Shown here: positions 1 through 6,511 of the stretch, one piece after another
Layout: every line of letters starts with the position of its first letter
Position numbering within the stretch: the stretch's first letter is position 1
Assembly (NCBI GenBank): GCA_038209155.1
Contig: JBBQYA010000121.1
Coordinates: forward strand, 1-6,648
Direction of reading: 5' to 3'
Length of the DNA: 6,648 nucleotides
DNA from: JBBQYA01 sp038209155
GTDB taxonomy: Bacteria > Bacteroidota > Bacteroidia > Sphingobacteriales > Sphingobacteriaceae
Notes under the pieces: model-generated
Database searches by the model: none
Seen by the model: the letters and a program-made list of their open reading frames with translations, nothing else
What the model was told of the DNA's origin: nothing
Translations under genes and position numbers: made by a program

Positions 1-36
1 GAATAAAAAAACAAATGCCCATAACCAGCATTCCAT
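1..36 (-). CDS. Possible N-terminal fragment of a minus-strand gene running off the left edge
   Basis: An ATG at 36-34 on the minus strand opens a frame that stays open to the window edge and reads MECWLWAFVFLF, a hydrophobic start like a signal peptide or first membrane segment. An in-frame stop lies upstream at 72-70, so this is the first ATG of its frame. It follows an A-rich AAAAAGAATATA leader, which suits Bacteroidota translation starts. A second ATG at 31-29 in another frame is also open (MLVMGICFFI), and both plus-strand frames 2 and 3 are open here too, so chance is a real alternative. Only 12 codons are visible and no function can be given. If real, the gene is co-directional with parC and about 215 nt downstream of it. 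Confidence 0.22.
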   Translation of the reverse strand, partial: MECWLWAFVFLF

Positions 37-147
37 TATATTCTTTTTGTGTAAAAGCAAAATAGTTTTTTATCCTGTTTAACATAAAGTTAAGGTAGGA
101 AATTATTTAGTAGAAAAACAATTAAAAACTATTTTTTTTAAAACAAT

Positions 148-199
148 AAAAAAATTAAGCTTTCGGTAAAAACTTGTACTCTAAAGTATTATAGCTTAA
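148..199 (-). terminator. Candidate intrinsic terminator downstream of parC
   Basis: Read on the minus strand, TTAAGCT (199-193) and AGCTTAA (161-155) form a perfect 7-bp stem. It is followed directly by seven T residues (154-148) and a second T-rich stretch. The 31-nt loop is long but contains a nested TACT/AGTA pairing that could compact it. The structure begins about 54 nt after the parC stop codon, a sensible place for transcription of the parE-parC unit to end. The stem has only two G-C pairs, so in such an AT-rich stretch it could be fortuitous. An alternative A/T-only hairpin at 198-227 overlaps its first arm by two bases. Confidence 0.32.
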
Positions 200-227
200 A
201 TAAAAATTAAGATTTTAGTTTTTATTT
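198..227. repeat. AT-only inverted repeat (13-bp arms, 4-nt loop)
   Basis: Arms at 198-210 and 215-227 pair over 13 positions around the loop GATT when read on the plus strand. Twelve are A-T pairs and one is a G-U wobble. On the minus strand the wobble becomes an A-C mismatch. It begins 25 nt past the parC stop but has no T-run on the parC (minus) side, so it is a weaker terminator candidate than 148-199. Stems built only of A and T arise easily by chance here. Confidence 0.3.
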
Positions 228-252
228 GGTATAAATTTTTTATTTTTTCCTA

Positions 253-2886
253 TTAAAACAGGGTAGTTTGACCATCTATTCCAAAATCTAAGTCATCAGG
301 ATTTTCAATTTCTAATGGAATTTCTTTTTTAAATGGTGGAGTCGATTCTAATATTTCTATTTTCTGAGCTGGTTTATCTTCTTCTTTTCTAAAAACTGAT
401 TCTACTTTTTTGATTTCAAATTGGCTTAATCTATTTCCAATTGCTTTCATTCCTTTTACTTCAATGAAATCCGCTAGTTCTACTTCCAGCAATTCTTTCT
501 CTTTGGTTTTTCCTTTAGTGATTTGCAATTGAATTAATGGACGAGAAACCATACTAATTAAAATTAATTTTGAACCTACAGCTTCACTTATAAAATTGAT
601 TCTTTTACCCAAAATAGCATTTTCTGCCAAAAATCGTTTTGCATAATACTGTTTAGATTTTCCATCGAAATGCACAGCGCTTATAATTCTATCTGCTGCA
701 TATTTGCCTATATAAATCATTTGTTCATCAAAATGATTGCTTAAATCAAATGATTTCAGCTCATAACTTCCATTTGGATATAAAACAAATAAGCGATCAT
801 CGCCATCAAATGTGCCTAACATTTCTCCCCTCCCATCCACATTTAATCTATTTAAAGTATCATCAAACCATATTTTTCTGCCTTGCAAGGTTGAAATTCC
901 TTTTGATTTTAACTCTACTTTTTTGATTGGATATTTAGTAACTACATTACCCAAACTAGTTTTTCCTTTGATAGCCAAATCAGCAAATGGAATCTCAAGA
1001 AGAAGTTTTTTTAATTTAGAATGTGGTTTTAAATGAACGGCTACAGTTTCTGCTTCGCCATTAGGATTCGCAGTAAAATACAAAAGCTTAGACCCTTTAG
1101 TTCCTTTGGTAAGGTCATATTCTTTATCTCGGGTAGTTCCAGTCACCGAAAAACGTTTCATGTAAGAAATTCCGGAATCACCATCTCTGTAAATCATGTT
1201 GTAAACTGTTCGTTCATCATTTTTTCTGAAAACAGCAACATGCTCAATATCTTTACCAACAAAAGTTTTGTCTGCAATTTTTGTGACCATAAACTTTCCA
1301 TCTGCTCTGAAAGCTATGATTTCATCTATATCCGAACAATCTGCGATAAATTCATCTTTTTTCAAACCCGTTCCAATAAATCCATCTGCTCGGTTCACAT
1401 ATAATTTAACATTCGCTAAAGCTACTTGAGTGGCTTCAACTTTATCGAATGCTCTAATATCAGTTTTACGCTCTCTTCCTTTTCCATATTTCTCTTTTAA
1501 TTTTTTGAAATATTGAATTGCATAATCATTAATTGTTTCCAAATTACGATTGACTTCGCTAGTTTCTTCTTCTATATTTTTTAAAAGTTCATCTGCTTTG
1601 AAAGCATCATATTTTGTAATTCGCTTAATTCGAATTTCCATCAATCTCAAAATATCATCTTTCTTTATTTCTCTTCTAAACTGATTTTTAAAAGGAATTA
1701 ATAATTGATCAATAATATCTACTGCTTGCTCTTCAGATTCTGCAATTTCTATATTGCGATACATCCTGTTTTCAATAAAAATCTTCTCTAATGAACTAAA
1801 ATGCCATTTTTCGTTTAACTCATTTAATCTTATTTCTAATTCTAAACGAAGTAAATCTCTAGTATGAAAAGTACTTTCTTCCAAAATCACATTGACACTT
1901 AAAAAATAAGGTCTATCTTCCTTTATAATACAGGTATTGGGAGAAATAGAAACTTCGCAATCTGTGAATGCATAAAGTGCATCTATGGTTACATCTGGAG
2001 AAATGCCTGGAGCTAAATGAACTACTATCTCTACATTTTTGGCAGTATTATCTTCAATTTTTCTGATTTTAATTTTACCTTTTTCATTTGCATTGATAAT
2101 ACTGTCAATCAAACTTCCCGTTGTAGTGCTGAAAGGCACTTCTGTAATCACTAATGTCTTTTTATCTTTTTCATTAATTTTTGCTCTTACTCTAATTCTT
2201 CCACCTCTTTGGCCATCATTATAATTAGAAAAATCTGCTGCTCCACCAGTGTAGAAATCAGGTAATATATTGGTTTTCCTTCCTTTTAGAATATCAATTG
2301 AGCCATCAATTAATTCAATAAAATTGTGTGGCATTACCTTGGTAGCCAATCCTACTGCTATTCCTTCTGCTCCTTGTGCAAGCAATAATGGAAATTTGAT
2401 TGGCAAAATTACGGGTTCTCTATTTCTTCCATCGTAGGATGATTGCCAAGTTGTAGTTTGGGCATTGAATGCAACTTCCAAAGCAAATTTGGTTAAGCGT
2501 GCTTCTATATACCTTGGTGCAGCAGCAGAATCGCCAGTTACAGGATCTCCCCAGTTTCCTTGGCAATCAATTAATAAATTTTTCTGACCGATTTGTACCA
2601 TTGCATCGCCGATAGAAACATCGCCATGAGGATGATATTTCATGGTATTGCCGATCACATTTGCAGCTTTATTATATCTGCCATCATCCATTTCTTTTAA
2701 TGAATGAAGAATTCTTCGCTGAACAGGTTTTAATCCATCGTAAATATTAGGAACAGCGCGATCAAGAATTACATAGGATGCGTAATCTAAAAACCAGTTT
2801 TGATATAAGCCATCTAATTTTATGACTTCGTTAAGCTTTTCATTTTCAGAATTTTGTCCATTCCCGATTGTTTCGTTATCAGCCAT
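253..2886 (-). CDS. parC: DNA topoisomerase IV subunit A (ParC)
   Basis: This is the DNA breakage/reunion subunit of type IIA topoisomerase IV (877 aa), which with ParE decatenates daughter chromosomes. Visible in order: the winged-helix region with GLKPVQRRIL (51-60) and YHPHGD (84-89); the catalytic pair Arg125-Tyr126 in SAAAPRYIEARL; the tower and coiled-coil region to about residue 470; and a C-terminal beta-pinwheel from about 490 to 830. The pinwheel lacks the canonical GyrA box (QRRGGKG), which with the adjacent parE favours ParC over GyrA. A tail of about 45 residues, acidic near its end, finishes in GQTTLF. The position matching Ser83 of E. coli GyrA (Ser80 of ParC) is Val90, and the Asp87/Glu84 position is Asp94. 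The start at 2886 gives a normal N-terminus with no Shine-Dalgarno. The length is typical for Bacteroidota ParC. It lies 86 nt downstream of parE on the same strand, with no promoter recognised in the gap, so co-transcription is likely. Confidence 0.97.
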   Translation of the reverse strand: MADNETIGNGQNSENEKLNEVIKLDGLYQNWFLDYASYVILDRAVPNIYDGLKPVQRRILHSLKEMDDGRYNKAANVIGNTMKYHPHGDVSIGDAMVQIGQKNLLIDCQGNWGDPVTGDSAAAPRYIEARLTKFALEVAFNAQTTTWQSSYDGRNREPVILPIKFPLLLAQGAEGIAVGLATKVMPHNFIELIDGSIDILKGRKTNILPDFYTGGAADFSNYNDGQRGGRIRVRAKINEKDKKTLVITEVPFSTTTGSLIDSIINANEKGKIKIRKIEDNTAKNVEIVVHLAPGISPDVTIDALYAFTDCEVSISPNTCIIKEDRPYFLSVNVILEESTFHTRDLLRLELEIRLNELNEKWHFSSLEKIFIENRMYRNIEIAESEEQAVDIIDQLLIPFKNQFRREIKKDDILRLMEIRIKRITKYDAFKADELLKNIEEETSEVNRNLETINDYAIQYFKKLKEKYGKGRERKTDIRAFDKVEATQVALANVKLYVNRADGFIGTGLKKDEFIADCSDIDEIIAFRADGKFMVTKIADKTFVGKDIEHVAVFRKNDERTVYNMIYRDGDSGISYMKRFSVTGTTRDKEYDLTKGTKGSKLLYFTANPNGEAETVAVHLKPHSKLKKLLLEIPFADLAIKGKTSLGNVVTKYPIKKVELKSKGISTLQGRKIWFDDTLNRLNVDGRGEMLGTFDGDDRLFVLYPNGSYELKSFDLSNHFDEQMIYIGKYAADRIISAVHFDGKSKQYYAKRFLAENAILGKRINFISEAVGSKLILISMVSRPLIQLQITKGKTKEKELLEVELADFIEVKGMKAIGNRLSQFEIKKVESVFRKEEDKPAQKIEILESTPPFKKEIPLEIENPDDLDFGIDGQTTLF
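397..477 (-). other. ParC pinwheel repeat, second copy (residues 804-830)
   Basis: Residues 804-830, around VKGMKAIGN and ending IKKVE, repeat with one gap the segment at residues 632-659, around IKGKTSLGN and ending IKKVE. Shared anchors are AD, KG, GN and IKKVE. Repetition is expected for blades of the GyrA/ParC C-terminal DNA-wrapping propeller. The KGxxxxGN core may be what remains of the GyrA-box turn, which is an inference from position only. Confidence 0.55.
910..993 (-). other. ParC pinwheel repeat, first copy (residues 632-659)
   Basis: This is the partner of the repeat at residues 804-830. It carries FADLAIKGKTSLGN followed by YPIKKVELK. Both copies lie in the C-terminal propeller, about 170 residues apart, so they are not adjacent blades. 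Confidence 0.55.
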
Positions 2887-2972
2887 TCAGATTAAAAAAT
2901 ATAATTTATAAATACATTATTAGATTTGTGTAAAAACACGTTTATTAAATTCGAGAAACCTCTTGAACTTAT

Positions 2973-4856
2973 TTACTCTTCATTCAAATTTAAAACTTCT
3001 TCTTCTTTTTCCTCTTCTTCTAAAACATCTAATTCCACACGCAAGTTATTGACAATGAATTCTTGACGAGCAGGCGTGTTTTTACCCATAAAATAATCTA
3101 AAAGTGCTTTAATGCTTGATTCTTTTGATAAAATTACAGGATCTAACCGTATATCTTTTCCAATGAACAATTCAAACTCTACAGGAGATATTTCTCCTAA
3201 ACCTTTGAATCGGGTGATTTCTGGTTTAGTACCCAATTTTGCTATTGCAGCTTTTCGTTCTGGTTCACTGTAGCAATAGATTGTTTCTTTTTTATTTCTA
3301 ACTCTGAATAATGGGGTTTGAAGAATAAATACATGCCCAGCTTTCACCAAATCTGGAAAAAACTGAAGAAAAAATGTCATGATTAATAATCGAATATGCA
3401 TTCCATCTACATCTGCATCGGTAGCAATTACAATGTTATGATATCTAAGACCTTCCAAACCATCTTCTATATTTAAAGCATGCTGCAAAAGATTAAATTC
3501 TTCATTTTCATAAACGATTTTTTTAGATAAACCCAAGCAATTGAGCGGCTTACCTTTTAAGCTAAAAACTGCTTGAGTTTGTACATTTCTAGATTTGGTA
3601 ATACTACCACTTGCAGAATCACCCTCGGTGATAAATAAGGTTGTGTAAACACGATCTTCAGAATTTAGATCGTCTAAATGTAATTTACAATCTCGAAGTT
3701 TCCGATTATGCAAACTTGCTTTTTTGGCTCTTTCATTTGCCAATTTTTTGATACCAGCAATATCTTTTCTCTCTCTTTCTGATTGTAAAATTCGTTTCAA
3801 GAGTGCATCGGCGGTTTCAGGATGCTTATGCAGATAATTATCAAACTCTTTTTTTACAAAATCTCCAATGAAGGTTCGCACACTTACACCATCTTGAGCA
3901 ATATTCTGCGAACCTAATTTGGTTTTTGTTTGAGATTCAAATACTGGTTCTTGAACTCTTATGGAAATTGCTGCAACCACAGAAGCTCGAATATCTGAGG
4001 CTTCAAATTCTTTTTTATAATATTCTCTTACTGTTTTTACCAATGCTTCTCGAAAAGCATTTTGGTGGGTTCCGCCTTGAGTTGTATGCTGCCCATTTAC
4101 AAAAGAATAATATTCCTCGCCATATTGGGTACCATGTGTAATTGCAATTTCAATATCATTTCCTTTTAAATGAATAATCGGATATCGAATATTTTCTGCA
4201 TCACTATTTCTAATTAATAAATCATATAATCCACGCTCAGAAAAGAATTTTTTATTGTTGAAATTAATCGTAAGACCAGAATTCAGGAAAACATAGTTCC
4301 AGATTTGATTTTCTATAAACTCAGGAATGTATTTGAAATTTCTAAAAATGGAATCATCAGGCACAAAAATAATAGCTGTTCCATTTCTTTGAGTAGTTTC
4401 TTTTTCGTTTTCGTTCAAGGTAATTTCACCTTTAGAAAAAGTTGCTAATTTCGTTTTTCCTTCTCGATAAGATTGCACAGAAAACTGGTTGGATAGCGCA
4501 TTTACTGCTTTAGTTCCAACTCCATTTAATCCTACTGATTTTTGAAACGCATTGGAATCGTACTTTCCGCCAGTATTTATTTTAGAAACACAATCAACTA
4601 CTTTACCTAAAGGAATTCCACGTCCGTAATCTCGAACGGAAACTTTGTGATCGGTAATGGTAAGCTCGATTATTTTTCCAGCGCCCATTACAAATTCATC
4701 TATGGAATTATCAATAATCTCTTTTAATAATACATAAATACCATCATCATAAGCAGATCCATCGCCTAATTTTCCAATGTACATTCCGGGTCTAAGGCGG
4801 ATATGTTCTTTCCAATCCAGCGAACGGATATTATCATCTTCGTAATTGCTTGCCAT
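2973..4856 (-). CDS. parE: DNA topoisomerase IV subunit B (ParE)
   Basis: This is the ATPase and Toprim subunit of topoisomerase IV (627 aa), which uses ATP hydrolysis to drive strand passage by ParC. The GHKL ATPase domain shows the catalytic Glu46 and Asn50 in KEIIDNSIDE, Asp76 in RDYGRGIP, and the ATP-lid motif GLNGVGTKAVNALS (109-122). The transducer domain carries QTKTKLGS (309-316) with the ATP-contacting lysine loop. The Toprim domain has EGDSA (411-415), SLKGKPLN (432-439) and the metal-binding DADVD (480-484), then RFKGLGE (549-555) and MGKNTPARQEF (590-600). The length fits ParE or a short GyrB without the insert found in E. coli GyrB; the call as ParE rests on the parC partner directly downstream. 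The protein ends in a low-complexity acidic tail (EEEEKEEE, 613-620). It is probably the first gene of a parE-parC operon; the ATG at 4856 is preceded by a purine-rich GAAGAAAGACA rather than a clear Shine-Dalgarno. Confidence 0.97.
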   Translation of the reverse strand: MASNYEDDNIRSLDWKEHIRLRPGMYIGKLGDGSAYDDGIYVLLKEIIDNSIDEFVMGAGKIIELTITDHKVSVRDYGRGIPLGKVVDCVSKINTGGKYDSNAFQKSVGLNGVGTKAVNALSNQFSVQSYREGKTKLATFSKGEITLNENEKETTQRNGTAIIFVPDDSIFRNFKYIPEFIENQIWNYVFLNSGLTINFNNKKFFSERGLYDLLIRNSDAENIRYPIIHLKGNDIEIAITHGTQYGEEYYSFVNGQHTTQGGTHQNAFREALVKTVREYYKKEFEASDIRASVVAAISIRVQEPVFESQTKTKLGSQNIAQDGVSVRTFIGDFVKKEFDNYLHKHPETADALLKRILQSERERKDIAGIKKLANERAKKASLHNRKLRDCKLHLDDLNSEDRVYTTLFITEGDSASGSITKSRNVQTQAVFSLKGKPLNCLGLSKKIVYENEEFNLLQHALNIEDGLEGLRYHNIVIATDADVDGMHIRLLIMTFFLQFFPDLVKAGHVFILQTPLFRVRNKKETIYCYSEPERKAAIAKLGTKPEITRFKGLGEISPVEFELFIGKDIRLDPVILSKESSIKALLDYFMGKNTPARQEFIVNNLRVELDVLEEEEKEEEVLNLNEE

Positions 4857-4879
4857 TGTCTTTCTTCGTCCTTGAATTC

Positions 4880-4887
4880 CAAATTTA
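4880..4887 (-). promoter_or_regulatory. Candidate Bacteroidota -7 promoter element of parE
   Basis: On the minus strand this reads TAAATTTG, an exact match to the TAnnTTTG -7 consensus of the Bacteroidota primary sigma factor. Transcription would begin about 17 nt before the parE ATG, leaving a short leader. No good -33 TTTG is found 19-20 nt upstream (the bases there read CTTC), so only half of the bipartite promoter is supported. Confidence 0.42.
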
Positions 4888-4961
4888 GGATTTTAATAAA
4901 GATGAAGAAGGAAAGAGTTTCAACAAAATGAAATTAGGAACTCGGATTATCTAGTAATATA

Positions 4962-4989
4962 GAATATGAATAATTTTTATTCGTGAATA
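4962..4989. repeat. Cluster of four GAATA motifs in the divergent intergenic region
   Basis: GAATA occurs at 4962-4966, 4968-4972 and 4985-4989, and inverted (TATTC) at 4978-4982. This makes a GAATAA/TTATTC hairpin with a 3-nt loop (4968-4982) and a second inverted pair with a 2-nt spacer (4978-4989). It lies about midway between the parE start and the start of the divergent secreted hydrolase. Such an arrangement could be an operator for either gene, but low-complexity AT sequence makes such clusters possible by chance. No regulator gene is in the window. Confidence 0.3.
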
Positions 4990-5108
4990 CAAAATAGAAA
5001 ATACTGAAATTGTAGCTTGTTTTTTATGATGAAAATGAAAAAAACATTCGAAATTTATCTTAATTGAGAAGTAATGAATAGATAAGTTTTAACTTAGAAA
5101 TTCTAATT

Positions 5109-6266
5109 ATGAAAAAGAACATTCTCACATTTATATTTATTCTCTTTTGGTTTTCAGGCTTTTCTCAAATTATTTTTGGACAAAATAACTTTGCAGAATA
5201 TCATAAAGGAAACCTGCCCATTATCATTTCTGTACCTCATGACGGTAGTTTAAATCCAAGCTCTATTGCGGACAGAACATGCAATAACCCGACTTTCGCA
5301 ATAGATGCTAATACTAGAAATTTGGCAAAATTCATAGATACTGCGTTGTTTTTATTAACGGGTTGTCATCCTCATTTAATTTTTTGCAATCTGAAAAGAA
5401 GCAAATTGGATTGTAATAGAAACAAAAGTGATGGTGCATGTGGAAATATTTTGGCAGAAAATGCCTGGACAGATTTTCATAATTTCATAGATTCTGCACA
5501 ATTAAATGCTCAAAATAATTTTGGAGGAAAAGCATTTTACATAGATCTGCATGGGCATGGACACAGTGTTCAACAATTAGAATTGGGTTATTTACTTACT
5601 GCATCTGAACTTGACTTCTCAGATGGTGTTTTAAATTCTCCAGAATATGTCGGCTATAGTTCTATTCAAAATCTTGTGGCAAATAATGTAAACAGTTTTA
5701 CACATTCAGAACTTCTTCGTGGAACTTTTGCTTTTGGAACGTTGATGGCAAATGCTGGCTATCCTTCTGTTCCTAGTTTGCAAACTCCATCATTGGCGGG
5801 CAATCCATATTTCAGTGGTGGGTACAATACTGCCAATCATACTAGTTATGCAATTGGAAACTCAGTAAATGGTTTTCAATTAGAATCAAATTTTAATAAC
5901 ATTAGAGATAATTATTCTAATCAAAAAAGATTTGGAGATTCTATAGCCAAAGTAATGTTGAATTATTTGGAAATACATGAGAATATAAATTTATTGAATT
6001 GTGGAACTTCAGGATTTTACAATTTGAAGAAACAAGAAAATATTTTTATTTATCCAACAATTTTAACCGAAAGTAATTGGGTAAAAATTGAAGGGATCTA
6101 TTTAAATTCAGAAAAATTTACACTTTATAATTCTAAAGGACAAGAAGTAGAAAGCGGTTTTGTAAACTCGGAAAATAAATTATTCTTTCACAAAAATTTA
6201 AATAAAGGGCTTTATTTAATTAAAATTAAATCCAAGCCTTTTACTTTTAAGTTAATGATTAATTAA
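5109..6266 (+). CDS. Secreted N-formylglutamate amidohydrolase-like hydrolase with T9SS sorting domain
   Basis: A 385-aa exported enzyme. Residues 1-19 form a signal peptide (MKKN, a hydrophobic core, GFS) with probable cleavage before Gln20. The catalytic domain (about 30-290) resembles the N-formylglutamate amidohydrolase family, zinc hydrolases with a carboxypeptidase-like fold. It shows SVPHDG (41-46, with His44 and Asp45), RSKLDCNR (97-104), DLHGHGH (146-152), and QLES (257-260, with Glu259 a catalytic candidate). The metal and catalytic roles are inferred from the family. Five cysteines between 58 and 111 and a sixth at 298 could form disulfides after export. Residues about 310-385 look like a T9SS type A sorting domain: IYP near its start, FTLYNSKGQEV in the middle, LNKGLYLIKIK near the end, and a final KLMIN. 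The usual PNP is here PTI. The start is set by the signal peptide; I see no Shine-Dalgarno or clear promoter. It is transcribed divergently from parE. The true substrate is unknown and need not be N-formylglutamate. Confidence 0.88.
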   Translation: MKKNILTFIFILFWFSGFSQIIFGQNNFAEYHKGNLPIIISVPHDGSLNPSSIADRTCNNPTFAIDANTRNLAKFIDTALFLLTGCHPHLIFCNLKRSKLDCNRNKSDGACGNILAENAWTDFHNFIDSAQLNAQNNFGGKAFYIDLHGHGHSVQQLELGYLLTASELDFSDGVLNSPEYVGYSSIQNLVANNVNSFTHSELLRGTFAFGTLMANAGYPSVPSLQTPSLAGNPYFSGGYNTANHTSYAIGNSVNGFQLESNFNNIRDNYSNQKRFGDSIAKVMLNYLEIHENINLLNCGTSGFYNLKKQENIFIYPTILTESNWVKIEGIYLNSEKFTLYNSKGQEVESGFVNSENKLFFHKNLNKGLYLIKIKSKPFTFKLMIN

Positions 6267-6349
6267 TTTTCATTAAAAAAAAATTATAATTTCAAAATAA
6301 GAATCGAGATTAATGGTCTTACTCTTTCCTGAAAATCAACAATTACCTC

Positions 6350-6373
6350 ATTCCGAAAAGACTTTTTTGGAAT
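6350..6373 (+). terminator. Hairpin downstream of the secreted hydrolase, possible terminator
   Basis: ATTCCGAAAA (6350-6359) pairs with TTTTTGGAAT (6364-6373) around the tetraloop GACT. That gives ten base pairs, two of them G-C and one a G-U wobble on the plus strand. It lies 84 nt past the hydrolase stop codon and is the strongest hairpin in the 3' region. No T-run follows, only TAATATAAAAC, so it is not a textbook intrinsic terminator; it could instead protect the transcript's 3' end. On the minus strand the wobble becomes an A-C mismatch, which favours function in the plus-strand transcript. Confidence 0.35.
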
Positions 6374-6511
6374 TAATATAAAACACATTCTACTTCTATT
6401 TAAAAAAATCTGAGGTTGAGTTTAAAATAGAATTTAATAGATCTATCTGTACTAAAAAAATTTAATAAAAAAATAAATTACTCAATTCTAAATAAATTGA
6501 ATAAAACACGG

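Noticed and set aside
812..1404. Two plus-strand ORFs (812-1036 and 1033-1404) with an ATGA overlap that looks like translational coupling
   Set aside because: They lie wholly antisense to the conserved C-terminal domain of parC, their products resemble no family, and the overlap is a by-product of the parC sequence.
2039..2224. Plus-strand ORF encoding a hydrophobic 61-aa peptide resembling a small membrane protein
   Set aside because: It is antisense to a conserved part of ParC. Its Leu/Ile/Phe richness comes from reading Lys/Glu/Asn codons of parC in reverse.
2921..2928. TAGATTTG, an exact TAnnTTTG match on the plus strand between parE and parC
   Set aside because: It points antisense into parE, has no -33 TTTG about 19 nt upstream, and such 8-mers are frequent in AT-rich DNA.
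2928..2939. GTGT/ACAC mini-hairpin in the parE-parC gap as a terminator splitting the operon
   Set aside because: The stem is only 4 bp with no T-run after it on the minus strand, so it is too weak to support termination.
3926..4141. Plus-strand ORF of 71 codons inside parE
   Set aside because: It is antisense to the ParE transducer region, with no recognisable product and no start signals.
5026..5067. 13-codon ORF (MMKMKKTFEIYLN) upstream of the hydrolase as a leader peptide
   Set aside because: It has no attenuator-like structure or codon bias that would mark a leader peptide, and ORFs this short are expected by chance.
6252..6276. TTAATGA/TCATTAA inverted repeat spanning the stop codon of the secreted hydrolase as a terminator
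   Set aside because: Only one G-C pair, and on the plus strand it is followed by A residues rather than T.
6313..6381. 22-codon plus-strand ORF after the hydrolase gene (begins MVLLFPENQQ)
   Set aside because: Very short, no start signal, and it contains the hairpin at 6350-6373, which better explains the sequence.
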